From positions 1,922,001-1,986,000 of the forward strand of contig OZ242312.1 in NCBI GenBank assembly GCA_965207805.1: a DNA stretch of 64,000 nt. The letters are read 5' to 3'. The notes under the pieces are model-generated. The model had not been told where the DNA came from. It saw only the letters and a program-made list of their open reading frames with translations, and did no database searches. Positions 41,952 to 50,592 of this stretch are shown piece by piece. The DNA is from Palauibacter sp965207805. GTDB lineage: Bacteria; Gemmatimonadota; Gemmatimonadetes; Palauibacterales; Palauibacteraceae. Numbering within the stretch: position 1 is the stretch's first letter; the number at the start of each line of letters is the position of its first letter. A program made the translations under genes and the position numbers.

Positions 41952-42308
41952 GTGACCCATCGCCACCGGAGCGAACGGCTGGGCGAACTGTTCCGGCGCG
42001 AACTCACGCGCCTCCTTCTGGGGTCGCTCAAGGACCCGCGACTCGACGGCGTGACCGTGACCGACGTGCGGGCGACCAGGGACCTGTCCTTCGCTACCGT
42101 CTACATTCGTTCGGACGAAGACGTGTCGGAGGGTATCGAGGGTCTGGAACACGCGGCGGGATTCATACGACGGGAACTCGGCCGGTCGCTCCGGCTGCGC
42201 AAGATCCCGGAATTCCGCTTCCTGCCCGACGAAACGCCCGAGCACGCGAGCCGGATCGAGGAACTGCTGCGCCAGACTCGCGAGGACGAGGGACCGCGTG
42301 GCGACTGA
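41952..42308 (+). CDS. rbfA: Ribosome-binding factor A
   Basis: 118 residues, a single KH-like domain. RSERLGELFRRELTRLLL, then LKDPRLDGVTVTDVRATRDLSFATVYI and RIEELLRQTRED are typical. RbfA acts on the 16S rRNA 5' helix during 30S maturation. GTG 41952 is preferred, with GGGGAG about 5 bases before it; an in-frame ATG at 41892 would overlap ylxP and adds no domain. The 3' end overlaps truB by 11 bases. Confidence 0.92.
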   Translation: MTHRHRSERLGELFRRELTRLLLGSLKDPRLDGVTVTDVRATRDLSFATVYIRSDEDVSEGIEGLEHAAGFIRRELGRSLRLRKIPEFRFLPDETPEHASRIEELLRQTREDEGPRGD

Positions 42309-43212
42309 AGCCGGCCTGCTCCTCGTCGACAAGCCGGCGGGAGCGACGTCGCACGACATCGTCCTTCGGATCCGTCGGAAACTCGGCGTGCGCCGGATCG
42401 GCCACACGGGGACGCTCGATCCGTTCGCGACGGGGCTCCTGCTGTCGCTCGTCGGGTCGTTCACGCGACTCGCCGATCTCTACCACGGACTCCCGAAGTT
42501 CTACGATGCGACGATGGCGCTCGGACGGGAGACGGACACGGACGATCTCACGGGGAAGACCGTATCGGAAGACGCCGGCTGGCGGGAACTGGACGCGGAG
42601 GCGATCCGGGCGTCGCTGGCGGCGCGCGAGGGTGTCGGACGACAGGTGCCCTCCGCCTACTCGGCGCGCCGCGCCGGCGGCGAGCGCGCCTACGCGCTGG
42701 CCCGCCGTGGGGAGCGGCCCGACCTGGAGGCACGCGAGGTGACCGTCCACGAGATCGCGGTCACGGACATCGATCTCCCTCGAGTTCGCTTCAGTGCGAG
42801 CGTCTCCACCGGTACGTATGTGCGTGCGCTGGCCCGTGATATCGGGCGGGATCTCGGACCCGGGGCGCACCTGACGGCCCTGCGCCGCACGGCGATCGGC
42901 CCCTTCGGGGTCGCCGAGGCGACCTCTCCCGACGTGGCGGCGGAAGCGGTGGCCGCGGCGTCCATCGCCTGGCGTCCCGGGATGGCTGCGCTCCCGTGGG
43001 TGTGGCGGCGCGAACTGAACGATGGAGAGCGGAACGAGATCCGGTACGGAAGGTCGGTCGAGCGCGGAGACGTGCTGCCGCCGCCCGGGAGCTCGCCTGA
43101 TTCGAGGGAGGGCGCCGCGAACCCCGTCGCGCTGTACGCCTGCGACGACCTCTTCGCCATCGCCGAGGAGCGCGACGGCCGCCTCCATCCGAAGAAGGTG
43201 TTCGCCACGTGA
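42298..43212 (+). CDS. truB: tRNA pseudouridine55 synthase TruB
   Basis: 304 residues. The catalytic aspartate is in IGHTGTLDPFATGLL. LLVDKPAGATSHDIV, the PPSAYSA-like VPSAYSARRAGGERAYALAR segment and STGTYVRALARDIG follow. It makes pseudouridine 55 in the T loop of tRNAs. GTG 42298 lies within the rbfA end, so the two are translationally coupled. The C-terminal ~60 residues form a PUA-like extension. Confidence 0.95.
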   Translation: MATEAGLLLVDKPAGATSHDIVLRIRRKLGVRRIGHTGTLDPFATGLLLSLVGSFTRLADLYHGLPKFYDATMALGRETDTDDLTGKTVSEDAGWRELDAEAIRASLAAREGVGRQVPSAYSARRAGGERAYALARRGERPDLEAREVTVHEIAVTDIDLPRVRFSASVSTGTYVRALARDIGRDLGPGAHLTALRRTAIGPFGVAEATSPDVAAEAVAAASIAWRPGMAALPWVWRRELNDGERNEIRYGRSVERGDVLPPPGSSPDSREGAANPVALYACDDLFAIAEERDGRLHPKKVFAT

Positions 43213-44129
43213 GCGGGCTCCCCCCGCACGTCCAGGGCACCGTCGTCACGGTGGGCACCTTCGACGGGGTCCACCTCGGACACCAGGCGATCCTGCGCGA
43301 CGTTCGGCGCCGGGCGCGCGCACGAAACGGCCGGGCCGTGCTCCTCACCTTCGACCCGCATCCCCTCAATGTCGTGCGTCCCGAAGTCGCTCCTCCGCTC
43401 CTCACGCTGCCGGACGAGAAGAAGGAAATCCTCGCCCAACTTGGCCTGGATTACGTCGCGTTCGTCTCCTTCACACTCGAATTCTCCCGGTACTCTCCCG
43501 AGAACTTCGTGGAGGACATCGTCGTTCCGCGCTTCCGTCCCGCGGAGGTCGTGATCGGGTATGACCACGGGTTCGGGCGCGGACGTGCGGGAGACGTCTC
43601 CGTGCTCGAACGGCTGGGCGGAATCCACGGGTTCGAAGTCTCCGTCATCGAAGGCGTCGAAGCGGACGGCTCGCACGTCTCGTCCACCCGCGTTCGGCGG
43701 GCCGTGTCGACGGGCGACATGGAGGGTGCCGCCGCCGGCCTCGGCCGTCCGTATTCGTTCCGCGGGACCGTGATCCGAGGACTGGGGCGCGGCCGGACGC
43801 TCGGTTTTCCGACCGCCAACCTCACGCATCCCGCTTCCGACAAACTCCTTCCGGCCGAGGGCATCTACGCCGTGCGCGCCACGCTCGGCGCCGACGAGGT
43901 CGATGGACTGCTGCACCTCGGCCCCCGGCCGACCTTTGCGGGCTCTCCGCCGGCCATCGAACTCTTCCTCATCGATTTCGAGCGTGACATCTACGGGGAG
44001 CGCGTGATCGTCGATGTCCTCCACCGGCTTCGCGAGGTGCGGGGATTCGAGTCGGGAGACGATCTCGCCGTGCAGATGCGCCGCGATCTGGCGGACGGTC
44101 GCGACTATTTCAGGAAGCTGCGAGCGTGA
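43209..44129 (+). CDS. ribF: Bifunctional riboflavin kinase / FAD synthetase
   Basis: 306 residues. The N-terminal FAD synthetase domain has VGTFDGVHLGHQAIL, TFDPHPLNVVRPE and GYDHGFGRGRAGD. The C-terminal riboflavin kinase begins at GLGRGRTLGFPTANL and includes GLLHLGPRPTF. It converts riboflavin to FMN and FAD. GTG 43209 overlaps the truB stop (GTGA), and the TGA overlaps the GTG of the following beta-propeller gene. The acyl-CoA dehydrogenase and other flavoenzymes in the window use its product. Confidence 0.96.
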   Translation: MSGLPPHVQGTVVTVGTFDGVHLGHQAILRDVRRRARARNGRAVLLTFDPHPLNVVRPEVAPPLLTLPDEKKEILAQLGLDYVAFVSFTLEFSRYSPENFVEDIVVPRFRPAEVVIGYDHGFGRGRAGDVSVLERLGGIHGFEVSVIEGVEADGSHVSSTRVRRAVSTGDMEGAAAGLGRPYSFRGTVIRGLGRGRTLGFPTANLTHPASDKLLPAEGIYAVRATLGADEVDGLLHLGPRPTFAGSPPAIELFLIDFERDIYGERVIVDVLHRLREVRGFESGDDLAVQMRRDLADGRDYFRKLRA

Positions 44130-45247
44130 ACGGCGGCTGCACGGTACGAAGGGGGCACGCCTGGCGGGTCGCGCTGGCGGTCTGCGCGGGCATCCCGGCA
44201 CCTTCCCACGCCCAGTCGGTCCTGGCGATTGCGGACGAAGCGGGCGAATGCGTGGTTCAACTCCGCGAAGTCCTTCGTCTCGGCGACCCCGGCGACGCCG
44301 GAACGGTCGGAAGCCGTCCGGAGATCACCCGGACCGCAACGGGTCGCTACGTGGTGGCGAGCGTGGAGAACCGTGGAGAGCTGCTCGTATTCGATTCGGA
44401 CGGCGCGTTCCTGGAGACCCTTGGACGGAACGGCGACGGGCCCGGCGAGTATCGCGTCCCGGGGCGCATGCGTCCCGGATCCGATGGCAGCCTGCGGATC
44501 CTCGACCTCGTGAACCGCCGCATCACGCATGTGTCCCCGGATGCAGGACTGCTTCAAACGACGGATATCCGAAGTCTCCACGGGCTCGATTTCGTGACCC
44601 TCGCCGCCGGGGAACGCCATGCCGTCTCGGGGTTCGGCCAGATCGACGATCGACTGAGTGCGACAACGGAAGTCGTCGGCCGCGACGGAGTCTCGCTTGC
44701 GAGCCTCGGTACCGTGCCCGTCGCTTCGTGGGTCGTGAACTTCTTCCGCGCCCCCATCGCCTTGGACGAGCAGGGCAGGGTGTGGACGACCCGGGCGGGG
44801 GAATACGGGTTCGAGGCGTGGGATCCGGAAGGGGGGAGCGAGCCGATGACGCGCCTGGCCGGGGACCCGGAGTGGTTCGACCCCGGGCCGCCGCAGCCGG
44901 GGGCGCCCATCTCGGCACCGGCACCCTCCATCGTCATCAGTCTTCGTGTCGACCGGGGCCTGTTGTGGGCGGGCACCTGGGTCGCCGACGAGGAATGGGA
45001 GACGGCCGCCGGTGCAACGCCATCGCCGCTCGAGCTCGACCGTCTCCTCGACACCATCCTGGATGTGATCGACCCCGCCAGCGGGGCACTCATCGCGCGG
45101 ACCCGCCGCGATGAGGCGCTGCGGGGGACCGGGGATGGCGCCCACCTGTTCGGCGTTCGCGAGGACGGCGGAATCGCCCGCGCCGTGGTCTTCGAGCCCG
45201 CCCTCGCCGGCCCGGACTGCCCGGCGGCGAATACGCCCGGCATGTGA
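44126..45247 (+). CDS. Exported six-bladed beta-propeller-like protein, function unknown
   Basis: 373 residues. A signal peptide ends near residue 32 (AVCAGIPAPSHAQ). The mature protein shows NHL/6-bladed propeller features: RTATGRYVVASVENRGELLVFDSDGAFLETLG, then GDGPGEYRVPGRM and DGSLRILDLVNRRITHVS. These repeats resemble the large family of exported propellers in soil bacteria; ligand unknown. The start codon GTG 44126 overlaps the ribF stop although the function is unrelated, so it may simply be read through from the translation operon. Confidence 0.78.
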   Translation: MNGGCTVRRGHAWRVALAVCAGIPAPSHAQSVLAIADEAGECVVQLREVLRLGDPGDAGTVGSRPEITRTATGRYVVASVENRGELLVFDSDGAFLETLGRNGDGPGEYRVPGRMRPGSDGSLRILDLVNRRITHVSPDAGLLQTTDIRSLHGLDFVTLAAGERHAVSGFGQIDDRLSATTEVVGRDGVSLASLGTVPVASWVVNFFRAPIALDEQGRVWTTRAGEYGFEAWDPEGGSEPMTRLAGDPEWFDPGPPQPGAPISAPAPSIVISLRVDRGLLWAGTWVADEEWETAAGATPSPLELDRLLDTILDVIDPASGALIARTRRDEALRGTGDGAHLFGVREDGGIARAVVFEPALAGPDCPAANTPGM

Positions 45248-45262
45248 GTGCCGGAGCTTACC

Positions 45263-45291
45263 TTTACAGAGACGCGTGCCGATTCTAGTTT
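45263..45291 (+). promoter_or_regulatory. Predicted rpsO promoter
   Basis: TTTACA at 45263-45268 and TAGTTT at 45286-45291 with a 17-base spacer, in the 142-bp gap after the propeller gene. This gives a leader of about 90 bases before rpsO, room for the S15-binding structure that autoregulates rpsO in other bacteria; I could not identify such a fold by eye. Confidence 0.6.
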
Positions 45292-45389
45292 TATGGACTG
45301 TATGTGAAGCGGCACGGCGGGGCTTCGCCATCTTGCCGATCGCTCCGTGGGCTGAAGCGGGGCGGCGGATCGAGGGATAACAGAGAGAC

Positions 45390-45653
45390 GTGGAAAAGAC
45401 AAAGAAGCAGGAAATCATAGAGGAGTTCTCGCGTCGCGAGAACGACCAGGGGTCGGCTCCGGTGCAGATCGCACTGCTCACGGCTCGCATCGAGGAGTTG
45501 ACCGGGCATTTCCGGGACCATCCCAAGGATCATCACAGCCGTCGCGGACTACTGAAGATGGTTGGCCGTCGCCGTCGACTGTTGAACTACCTCCGCCGGA
45601 CGGATCTCGACCGCTACCGAACGGTCATTGAGGAGCTCGGGCTACGCCATTGA
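45390..45653 (+). CDS. rpsO: 30S ribosomal protein S15
   Basis: 87 residues, near the usual 89. KQEIIEEFSRRENDQGSAPVQIALLTARI, then HFRDHPKDHHSRRGLLKMVGRRRRLLNYL are diagnostic. S15 is a primary 16S rRNA-binding protein. GTG 45390 is preceded by an AGAGAGA stretch. The order rpsO-pnp is the classic one. Confidence 0.97.
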   Translation: MEKTKKQEIIEEFSRRENDQGSAPVQIALLTARIEELTGHFRDHPKDHHSRRGLLKMVGRRRRLLNYLRRTDLDRYRTVIEELGLRH

Positions 45654-45694
45654 GGCGCCGCTCCGTTCCGCAGACTTCCGCCTCCGCTTCCGCC

Positions 45695-45712
45695 GGCCCG
45701 CATCGTCGGGCC
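45695..45712 (+). other. Hairpin 1 in rpsO-pnp intergenic region
   Basis: GGCCCG (45695-45700) and CGGGCC (45707-45712) form a perfect 6-bp stem with a CATCGT loop. It may stabilise rpsO mRNA ends or be a processing site. Confidence 0.45.
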
Positions 45713-45741
45713 ACCGCCTTCCTTCCCTTGTACCACGCCGG

Positions 45742-45757
45742 ATCGCCCCAACCGGGG
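45742..45757 (+). other. Hairpin 2 in rpsO-pnp intergenic region
   Basis: CGCCCC (45742-45747) pairs with GGGGCG (45752-45757) around an AACC tetraloop. Confidence 0.45.
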
Positions 45758-45805
45758 CGCTGAATCGAAGAAGCTGATGCAAGGCTGAAAAGAAACCATG
45801 AGCGT

Positions 45806-45825
45806 CCGGCCCGGTGAGAGGCCGG
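45806..45825 (+). other. Hairpin 3 in pnp leader
   Basis: CCGGCC (45806-45811) pairs with GGCCGG (45820-45825) around an 8-base loop, about 50 bases before the pnp ATG. In E. coli a leader stem cut by RNase III is the basis of PNPase autocontrol; a similar role here is inference. Confidence 0.45.
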
Positions 45826-45876
45826 CGCGGCGCGCGGAATCCCGCAGCGCCACACTCGAAAGAAGAAGAGAAAAGA

Positions 45877-47967
45877 ATGACACACCGAATCGAAACTGAA
45901 TTCCACGGACGGCCCCTGATCCTGGAGACGGGCAGAATGGCCCGGCAGGCCGATGGCGCCGTCTATGTGCAGTACGGGGAGACCGCAGTGCTCGTCACCG
46001 CCACGGCGGACCGCAAGCCCACGCATCTCCCCTTCTTCCCCCTCACGGTCGAGTACCGCGAGAAGACCTACGCCGCCGGCAAGTTTCCCGGCGGGTTCAT
46101 CAAGCGGGAAACCCGGCCCGGCGAGAAGGAGACGATCTCGGCACGGCAGATCGACCGGCCTCTCCGGCCGCTCTTCCCGGCGGACTACCGGAACGACACC
46201 CAGGTCGTCTGTTTCATCATCTCAGCGGACCAGGAGAACGACGCGGACGTCGTCGGCATGCTGGGGGCCTCGACCGCCCTCCTCCTGTCCCCGATCCCGT
46301 GGAACGGGCCCATCGCCGGCGTGCGGGTCGCCCGCCGCGAAGGCGAGTGGCTCGTCAACCCGACCTTCGATGACCTCGAGATGTGCGACCTGGAGATCGT
46401 CGTCGCCGGCTCCGAGGACTCGATCGTGATGGTCGAGGGCGCCTGTCTCGAAGCCACCGAGGATGAGTTCCTCGAGGCGATGCAGGTCGGGCAGAAGGCC
46501 ATCGCCGATCTGATCGGGCTCCAGCGCGAGTTGGTCCGGAAGGCCGGCGCACCGGAGACCTTCGAGTACGAGCCCGTCGGGCCCGACCCGGAGGTCGTGG
46601 AGAAGGTCACGGAACTGGCGGCCGGGCAGGTGGGCGAAGCGTTGAGGATCGCGGACAAGGAGGAGCGCGGACGCGCCCTGTCCGCTCTGCGCGAAGAGCT
46701 CGCGGATCGGCTCGAAGCCGACCACCCGGATTGCTCGGGCGATGTCGGCGCCGCGCTCCGAAAGCTCGAGAAGGAGACGATGCGCCGGCGCATCCTCGAG
46801 GACGGGGAGCGCATTGATGGTCGCGGCATGAACGACGTCCGCGACATCACCTGCGACGTCGGTCTCCTGCCGCGAACGCACGGTTCGGCGCTCTTCACTC
46901 GAGGACAGACGCAGGCGCTCGCGGTGACCACGCTCGGGACGGTGAGGGACGAGCAGCGCATCGACTCCGTGGACGTACGCGAAGAGACCTCGAAGTCCTT
47001 CATGCTCCACTACAACTTCCCCGGCTTTTCGACGGGCGAAGTGCGGATGTTCCGGGGTACGAGCCGTCGCGAAACGGGACACGGAATGCTGGCCGAGCGG
47101 GCGCTTCAGGCCCTCCTTCCGGCGTATGAGGATTTCCCGTACACGATCCGCGTCGTCTCCGATATTCTGGAATCGAACGGGTCGAGTTCGATGGCTTCCG
47201 TCTGTGGCGGATCGCTTTCCCTCATGGATGCCGGAGTTCCGATGCGGGCCCCGTGCGCGGGGATCGCGATGGGGCTCATCAAGGAGGGCGACCAGGTTGA
47301 GATCCTGACCGATATCCTCGGCGTGGAGGACGCTCTCGGCGACATGGACTTCAAGATCGCCGGGACCGAGCGCGGGATCACGGCCGTCCAGATGGATATC
47401 AAGGCGGACGGACTCTCCGTCGACACGTTGCGGGAGGCCCTGGCCCGGGCGCGCGACGCCCGGCTGCGGATCCTCGCGGCGATGAACGAGACGCTCGAAG
47501 CGGCCCGCGAGGAGATGTCGCCGCACGCGCCGCGGATCATCACGCTGCAGATCAACCCCCAGAAGATCGGCGAGGTCATCGGGCCGAAGGGGAAGACGAT
47601 CCGCATGATCCAGGAGGAGACGGGCACGGAGGTCAACATCGACGACTCGGGTACCGTCACCATCGCCGCGCCCACGGGCGCCGGTGCACAGCATGCACGC
47701 GAGATGGTGGAAGGCATCGTCCAGGAGCCGGAGGTCGGGCGGATCTACCGCGGCGTCGTGAAGAACACCACGGACTTCGGCGCCTTCGTCGAGATCATCC
47801 CCGGGGTCGAGGGCCTGTGCCACATCTCGGAGCTCGAGGAAGGTCGCACGGCCAAGACGGAGGATGTGGTGAGCCCCGGCGACGAGGTGAAGGTGAAGCT
47901 GCTCGCCGTGGATGACCGCGGCCGTCTCAAGCTCTCGCGGCGCGCGGCCCTCGCCCCGGCCGAGTAG
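45877..47967 (+). CDS. pnp: Polyribonucleotide nucleotidyltransferase (PNPase)
   Basis: 696 residues. Two RNase PH domains (GETAVLVTATADRKP in the first; LPRTHGSALFTRGQTQAL and the GSSSMASVCGGSLSLMDAGVP catalytic region in the second) flank an all-helical linker. A KH domain (IGEVIGPKGKTIRMIQEETG) and an S1 domain (VGRIYRGVVKNTTDFGAFVEI) follow. It degrades mRNA phosphorolytically from the 3' end. ATG 45877 is chosen over upstream in-frame codons because the family starts here and the upstream 220 bases form hairpins. A purine-rich AGAAGAAGAGAAAAGA precedes the ATG. Confidence 0.97.
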   Translation: MTHRIETEFHGRPLILETGRMARQADGAVYVQYGETAVLVTATADRKPTHLPFFPLTVEYREKTYAAGKFPGGFIKRETRPGEKETISARQIDRPLRPLFPADYRNDTQVVCFIISADQENDADVVGMLGASTALLLSPIPWNGPIAGVRVARREGEWLVNPTFDDLEMCDLEIVVAGSEDSIVMVEGACLEATEDEFLEAMQVGQKAIADLIGLQRELVRKAGAPETFEYEPVGPDPEVVEKVTELAAGQVGEALRIADKEERGRALSALREELADRLEADHPDCSGDVGAALRKLEKETMRRRILEDGERIDGRGMNDVRDITCDVGLLPRTHGSALFTRGQTQALAVTTLGTVRDEQRIDSVDVREETSKSFMLHYNFPGFSTGEVRMFRGTSRRETGHGMLAERALQALLPAYEDFPYTIRVVSDILESNGSSSMASVCGGSLSLMDAGVPMRAPCAGIAMGLIKEGDQVEILTDILGVEDALGDMDFKIAGTERGITAVQMDIKADGLSVDTLREALARARDARLRILAAMNETLEAAREEMSPHAPRIITLQINPQKIGEVIGPKGKTIRMIQEETGTEVNIDDSGTVTIAAPTGAGAQHAREMVEGIVQEPEVGRIYRGVVKNTTDFGAFVEIIPGVEGLCHISELEEGRTAKTEDVVSPGDEVKVKLLAVDDRGRLKLSRRAALAPAE

Positions 47968-47982
47968 GCCTGATCACGTCGC

Positions 47983-48017
47983 GTCCCGGCCCGCCTGCGC
48001 GCGGGCCGGCCCGGGAC
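47983..48017 (+). other. GC-rich hairpin between pnp and M16 peptidase
   Basis: GGCCCGC (47988-47994) pairs with GCGGGCC (48001-48007); an outer GTCCCGG/CCGGGAC pair extends it with a small bulge. No U-tract follows, so it is more likely a 3'-end stabiliser or partial terminator than a strong intrinsic terminator. Confidence 0.4.
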
Positions 48018-48059
48018 CTGCGGCCAAATGCAGGAATTGCAGGCCGGCTCGACCGGGAG

Positions 48060-49298
48060 GTGTACCGAACCTGCCTCCCGGATGGTCCCATCGTGCTCAG
48101 CGAGCGCATGGATTCCGTGCGTTCCGTCGCCATCGGCCTCTGGGTGCGGCAGGGCCGCGTTCATGAGGATGCCGAGCACGGCGGCGCGTCCCATCTGCTG
48201 GAGCACATGGTCTTCAAGGGGACGCACCGGCGCTCCGCGCGCGATCTCGCCTGGGAGCTGGAACGGCTCGGCGGCACGCTGGACGCGTATACGGCCCACG
48301 AGTTCACCGCATTCCAGGCGCGCGTGCCGGCCGGGGCTCTCGGTATCGCGCTCGACGTACTGTGCGACCTCGCCTTCTTTCCACGGCTCTCCGCACAGGA
48401 TCTGGAGTTGGAGCGCGAGGTCGTGCTGGAAGAGATCGCTTCTGCCGCGGACGTACCGGAGGACATCGCCTTCGAGGAGCACGCGCGTGCTCTCTATGGC
48501 GGGCATCCTTATGGCGAACCCATCCTCGGCACCCGCGAGTCGGTGCGGGGACTTTCCGTGTCCGCGCTGGCCGAGGTGCACGCACGCGCGTACCGGCCGG
48601 GGAACGTCGTCGTGGCGGCGGCGGGAGCGGTAGAGCACGAGGACCTCGTTGACGGACTGGCGCGCTGGCTCCCCGACCGGGCCGCCGCCCCCACACCCGC
48701 CGACCCGCCGGCGCCGGTCGGCGAATCGGGCTTCCGGCGCATGCGACGCGAAGGCGGCCGACAGACGCACATCGTGACCGGAGGGCTCTCCGTCCCGTAC
48801 CGCCACCCCCTCCGCTACGCCATCCATGTGACGGCGACGGCCCTCGGGGGCGGAATGAGTTCACGGCTCTTCCAGAGAATCCGGGAAACGCGCGGTCTCG
48901 CCTACGCCGTGTACAGCTTCCACGGGTTCCAGGCGCAGGCGGGCCACGTCGGCGCCTACGTGGGGACCCGGCCCGAGACCGCCAGGGATGCGCGTGACGC
49001 GCTGGAGCACGAACTGGCCCTTCTGGCACGGGAGGGATTGACGCGCCAGGAGCTGGACGACACTCGCAGTCAGTTGAAGGGACAGTTTCTGATCTCGCTC
49101 GAATCGCCCGCAAGTCGGATGAACCGGCTTGCGGGAGTCGCCCTGTACGATCACGAGTATCGCACCCCGGACGAGGTGGCGGCGAGAATCGACGCGGTCG
49201 ACCGTGCGCAATGTCTCGAAGCCGCCGCATACTTCTCACCCAAACGGCTCGCGACTCTCGAGTTGGCGCCCGGCCCCCCTGAGAGGGAACGAAGATGA
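48060..49298 (+). CDS. M16-family zinc peptidase (processing-peptidase like)
   Basis: 412 residues. The inverted zinc motif HLLEH is in GASHLLEHMVFKGT (about residues 45-49), with the distal Glu ~75 residues later; the second half has the inactive M16_C domain (GGMSSRLFQRIRETRGLAYAVYSF). No signal peptide is visible. Homologues next to pnp are common in bacteria, though the substrate is unknown. The start is uncertain: GTG 48060 follows GGGAGG with no spacing, but no other canonical start lies just upstream in frame. The 3' end overlaps ald. Confidence 0.9.
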   Translation: MYRTCLPDGPIVLSERMDSVRSVAIGLWVRQGRVHEDAEHGGASHLLEHMVFKGTHRRSARDLAWELERLGGTLDAYTAHEFTAFQARVPAGALGIALDVLCDLAFFPRLSAQDLELEREVVLEEIASAADVPEDIAFEEHARALYGGHPYGEPILGTRESVRGLSVSALAEVHARAYRPGNVVVAAAGAVEHEDLVDGLARWLPDRAAAPTPADPPAPVGESGFRRMRREGGRQTHIVTGGLSVPYRHPLRYAIHVTATALGGGMSSRLFQRIRETRGLAYAVYSFHGFQAQAGHVGAYVGTRPETARDARDALEHELALLAREGLTRQELDDTRSQLKGQFLISLESPASRMNRLAGVALYDHEYRTPDEVAARIDAVDRAQCLEAAAYFSPKRLATLELAPGPPERERR

Positions 49299-50410
49299 TC
49301 GTTGGCGTACCGAAGGAGATTAAGACGGACGAACACCGAGTGGCCCTCGTTCCGGCCGGCGCGACCGCGCTGATCGCGGCCGGACACACCGTGTGCGTCG
49401 AACGCAACGCGGGGCTGCGCAGCGGCTTTCCCGACGACATGTACGTCGCCGCGGGGGCCCGGATGCTGGGGACAGCGGACGAAGTATGGGAACGGGCCGA
49501 ACTCGTCGTGAAAGTCAAGGAACCCATCGAATCCGAATACGCCCGGATGCGGCCCGACCAGGTCATCTTCACGTACTTCCACTTCGCGGCGGACGAGCGC
49601 CTTACGCACCGTACGCTGGAGAGCGGGTGCGTCGCGATCGCCTACGAAACGGTCCAGCTTCCGACCGGCGAACTCCCGCTTCTCACGCCGATGTCCGAAG
49701 TGGCGGGGCGCATGGCGATCCAGCAGGCGGCCAAGAACCTGGAGCGGATCGCGGGCGGGTACGGGATCCTTCTCGGCGGCGTGCCGGGGGTCCTTCCCGC
49801 CGAAGTCGTTATCCTCGGGGGAGGCGTCGTCGGCGCGAACGCGGCGACCATCGCGGCGGGTTTCGGCGCCCACGTGACGGTGCTCGATGTCAATCTCCCG
49901 CGCCTCCGGTATCTGGCGGAGGTGATGCCCGCCAACGTGGACACGCTCTACTCCAACCGCCACTCGATCCTGGAGCAGATCGAACGCGCGGACGTCGTGA
50001 TCGGCGCCGTGCTCGTCCCCGGCGGAAAGGCGCCGAAACTCGTGCGGCACGACGACCTGCGGCGGATGAAGGACGGTTCCGTGATCGTCGATGTGGCCGT
50101 GGATCAGGGCGGCTGCGTAGAGTCCGCTCGCCCGACCACGCACAACGACCCCATCTACACCGTCCACGGAGTGATCCACTACTGCGTGGCGAACATGCCG
50201 GGGGCCGTCCCGAGAACGTCCACCCTGGCCCTGACGAACGCGACGTTCCCCTACGTGCTGAACCTGGCGAATCGAGGGTGGAAGGCCGCCTGCGACGAGG
50301 ATCCGAACCTCGCCCTGGGAGTCAATATCGCGGGAGGACGGGTCACGTACGAGGCGGTCGCGCAGGCGTTCGATCGCGATTACACGCCCCTGGAGGCGCT
50401 CTCCGCGTGA
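49295..50410 (+). CDS. ald: Alanine dehydrogenase
   Basis: 371 residues. MIVGVPKEIKTDEHRVALVPAG is the family N terminus; KVKEP holds a substrate-binding Lys, FTYFHFAADERL the catalytic His, and GGGVVGANAATIAAGFGAHVTVLD the NAD site. It interconverts L-alanine and pyruvate plus ammonia with NAD(H). ATG 49295 overlaps the M16 stop (ATGA). The 182-base gap after it carries the mreB promoter region. Confidence 0.96.
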   Translation: MIVGVPKEIKTDEHRVALVPAGATALIAAGHTVCVERNAGLRSGFPDDMYVAAGARMLGTADEVWERAELVVKVKEPIESEYARMRPDQVIFTYFHFAADERLTHRTLESGCVAIAYETVQLPTGELPLLTPMSEVAGRMAIQQAAKNLERIAGGYGILLGGVPGVLPAEVVILGGGVVGANAATIAAGFGAHVTVLDVNLPRLRYLAEVMPANVDTLYSNRHSILEQIERADVVIGAVLVPGGKAPKLVRHDDLRRMKDGSVIVDVAVDQGGCVESARPTTHNDPIYTVHGVIHYCVANMPGAVPRTSTLALTNATFPYVLNLANRGWKAACDEDPNLALGVNIAGGRVTYEAVAQAFDRDYTPLEALSA

Positions 50411-50448
50411 GTCCGGGACGCCGACTGCGAGAGGGGCCGCGCGGCGAC

Positions 50449-50481
50449 TTTCCTGTGTCCGAAAGTACGTTTACATTTCGG
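50449..50481 (+). promoter_or_regulatory. Candidate mreB promoter overlapping an inverted repeat
   Basis: TTTCCT (50449-50454) and TACATT (50472-50477) are 17 bases apart. The -10 is inside an inverted repeat, CCGAAA at 50459-50464 and TTTCGG at 50476-50481, which could be a regulator site. The -35 match is weak. The mRNA leader would be about 110 bases. Confidence 0.35.
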
Positions 50482-50592
50482 CGTCCTTCACCCGGACTGG
50501 CTGTCTCCGGTACGATTCGCCGCCTTGGAGGGGTCCCACCCGTGTCCTTCAGCCCACCGATCTTGCGCCAGCCCGGAAGGGCGGCCTTCTAG

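Noticed and set aside
44105..45526. A 473-codon minus-strand frame opposite the propeller gene and rpsO
   Set aside because: It crosses the rpsO promoter and coding sequence; no motif; shadow frame.
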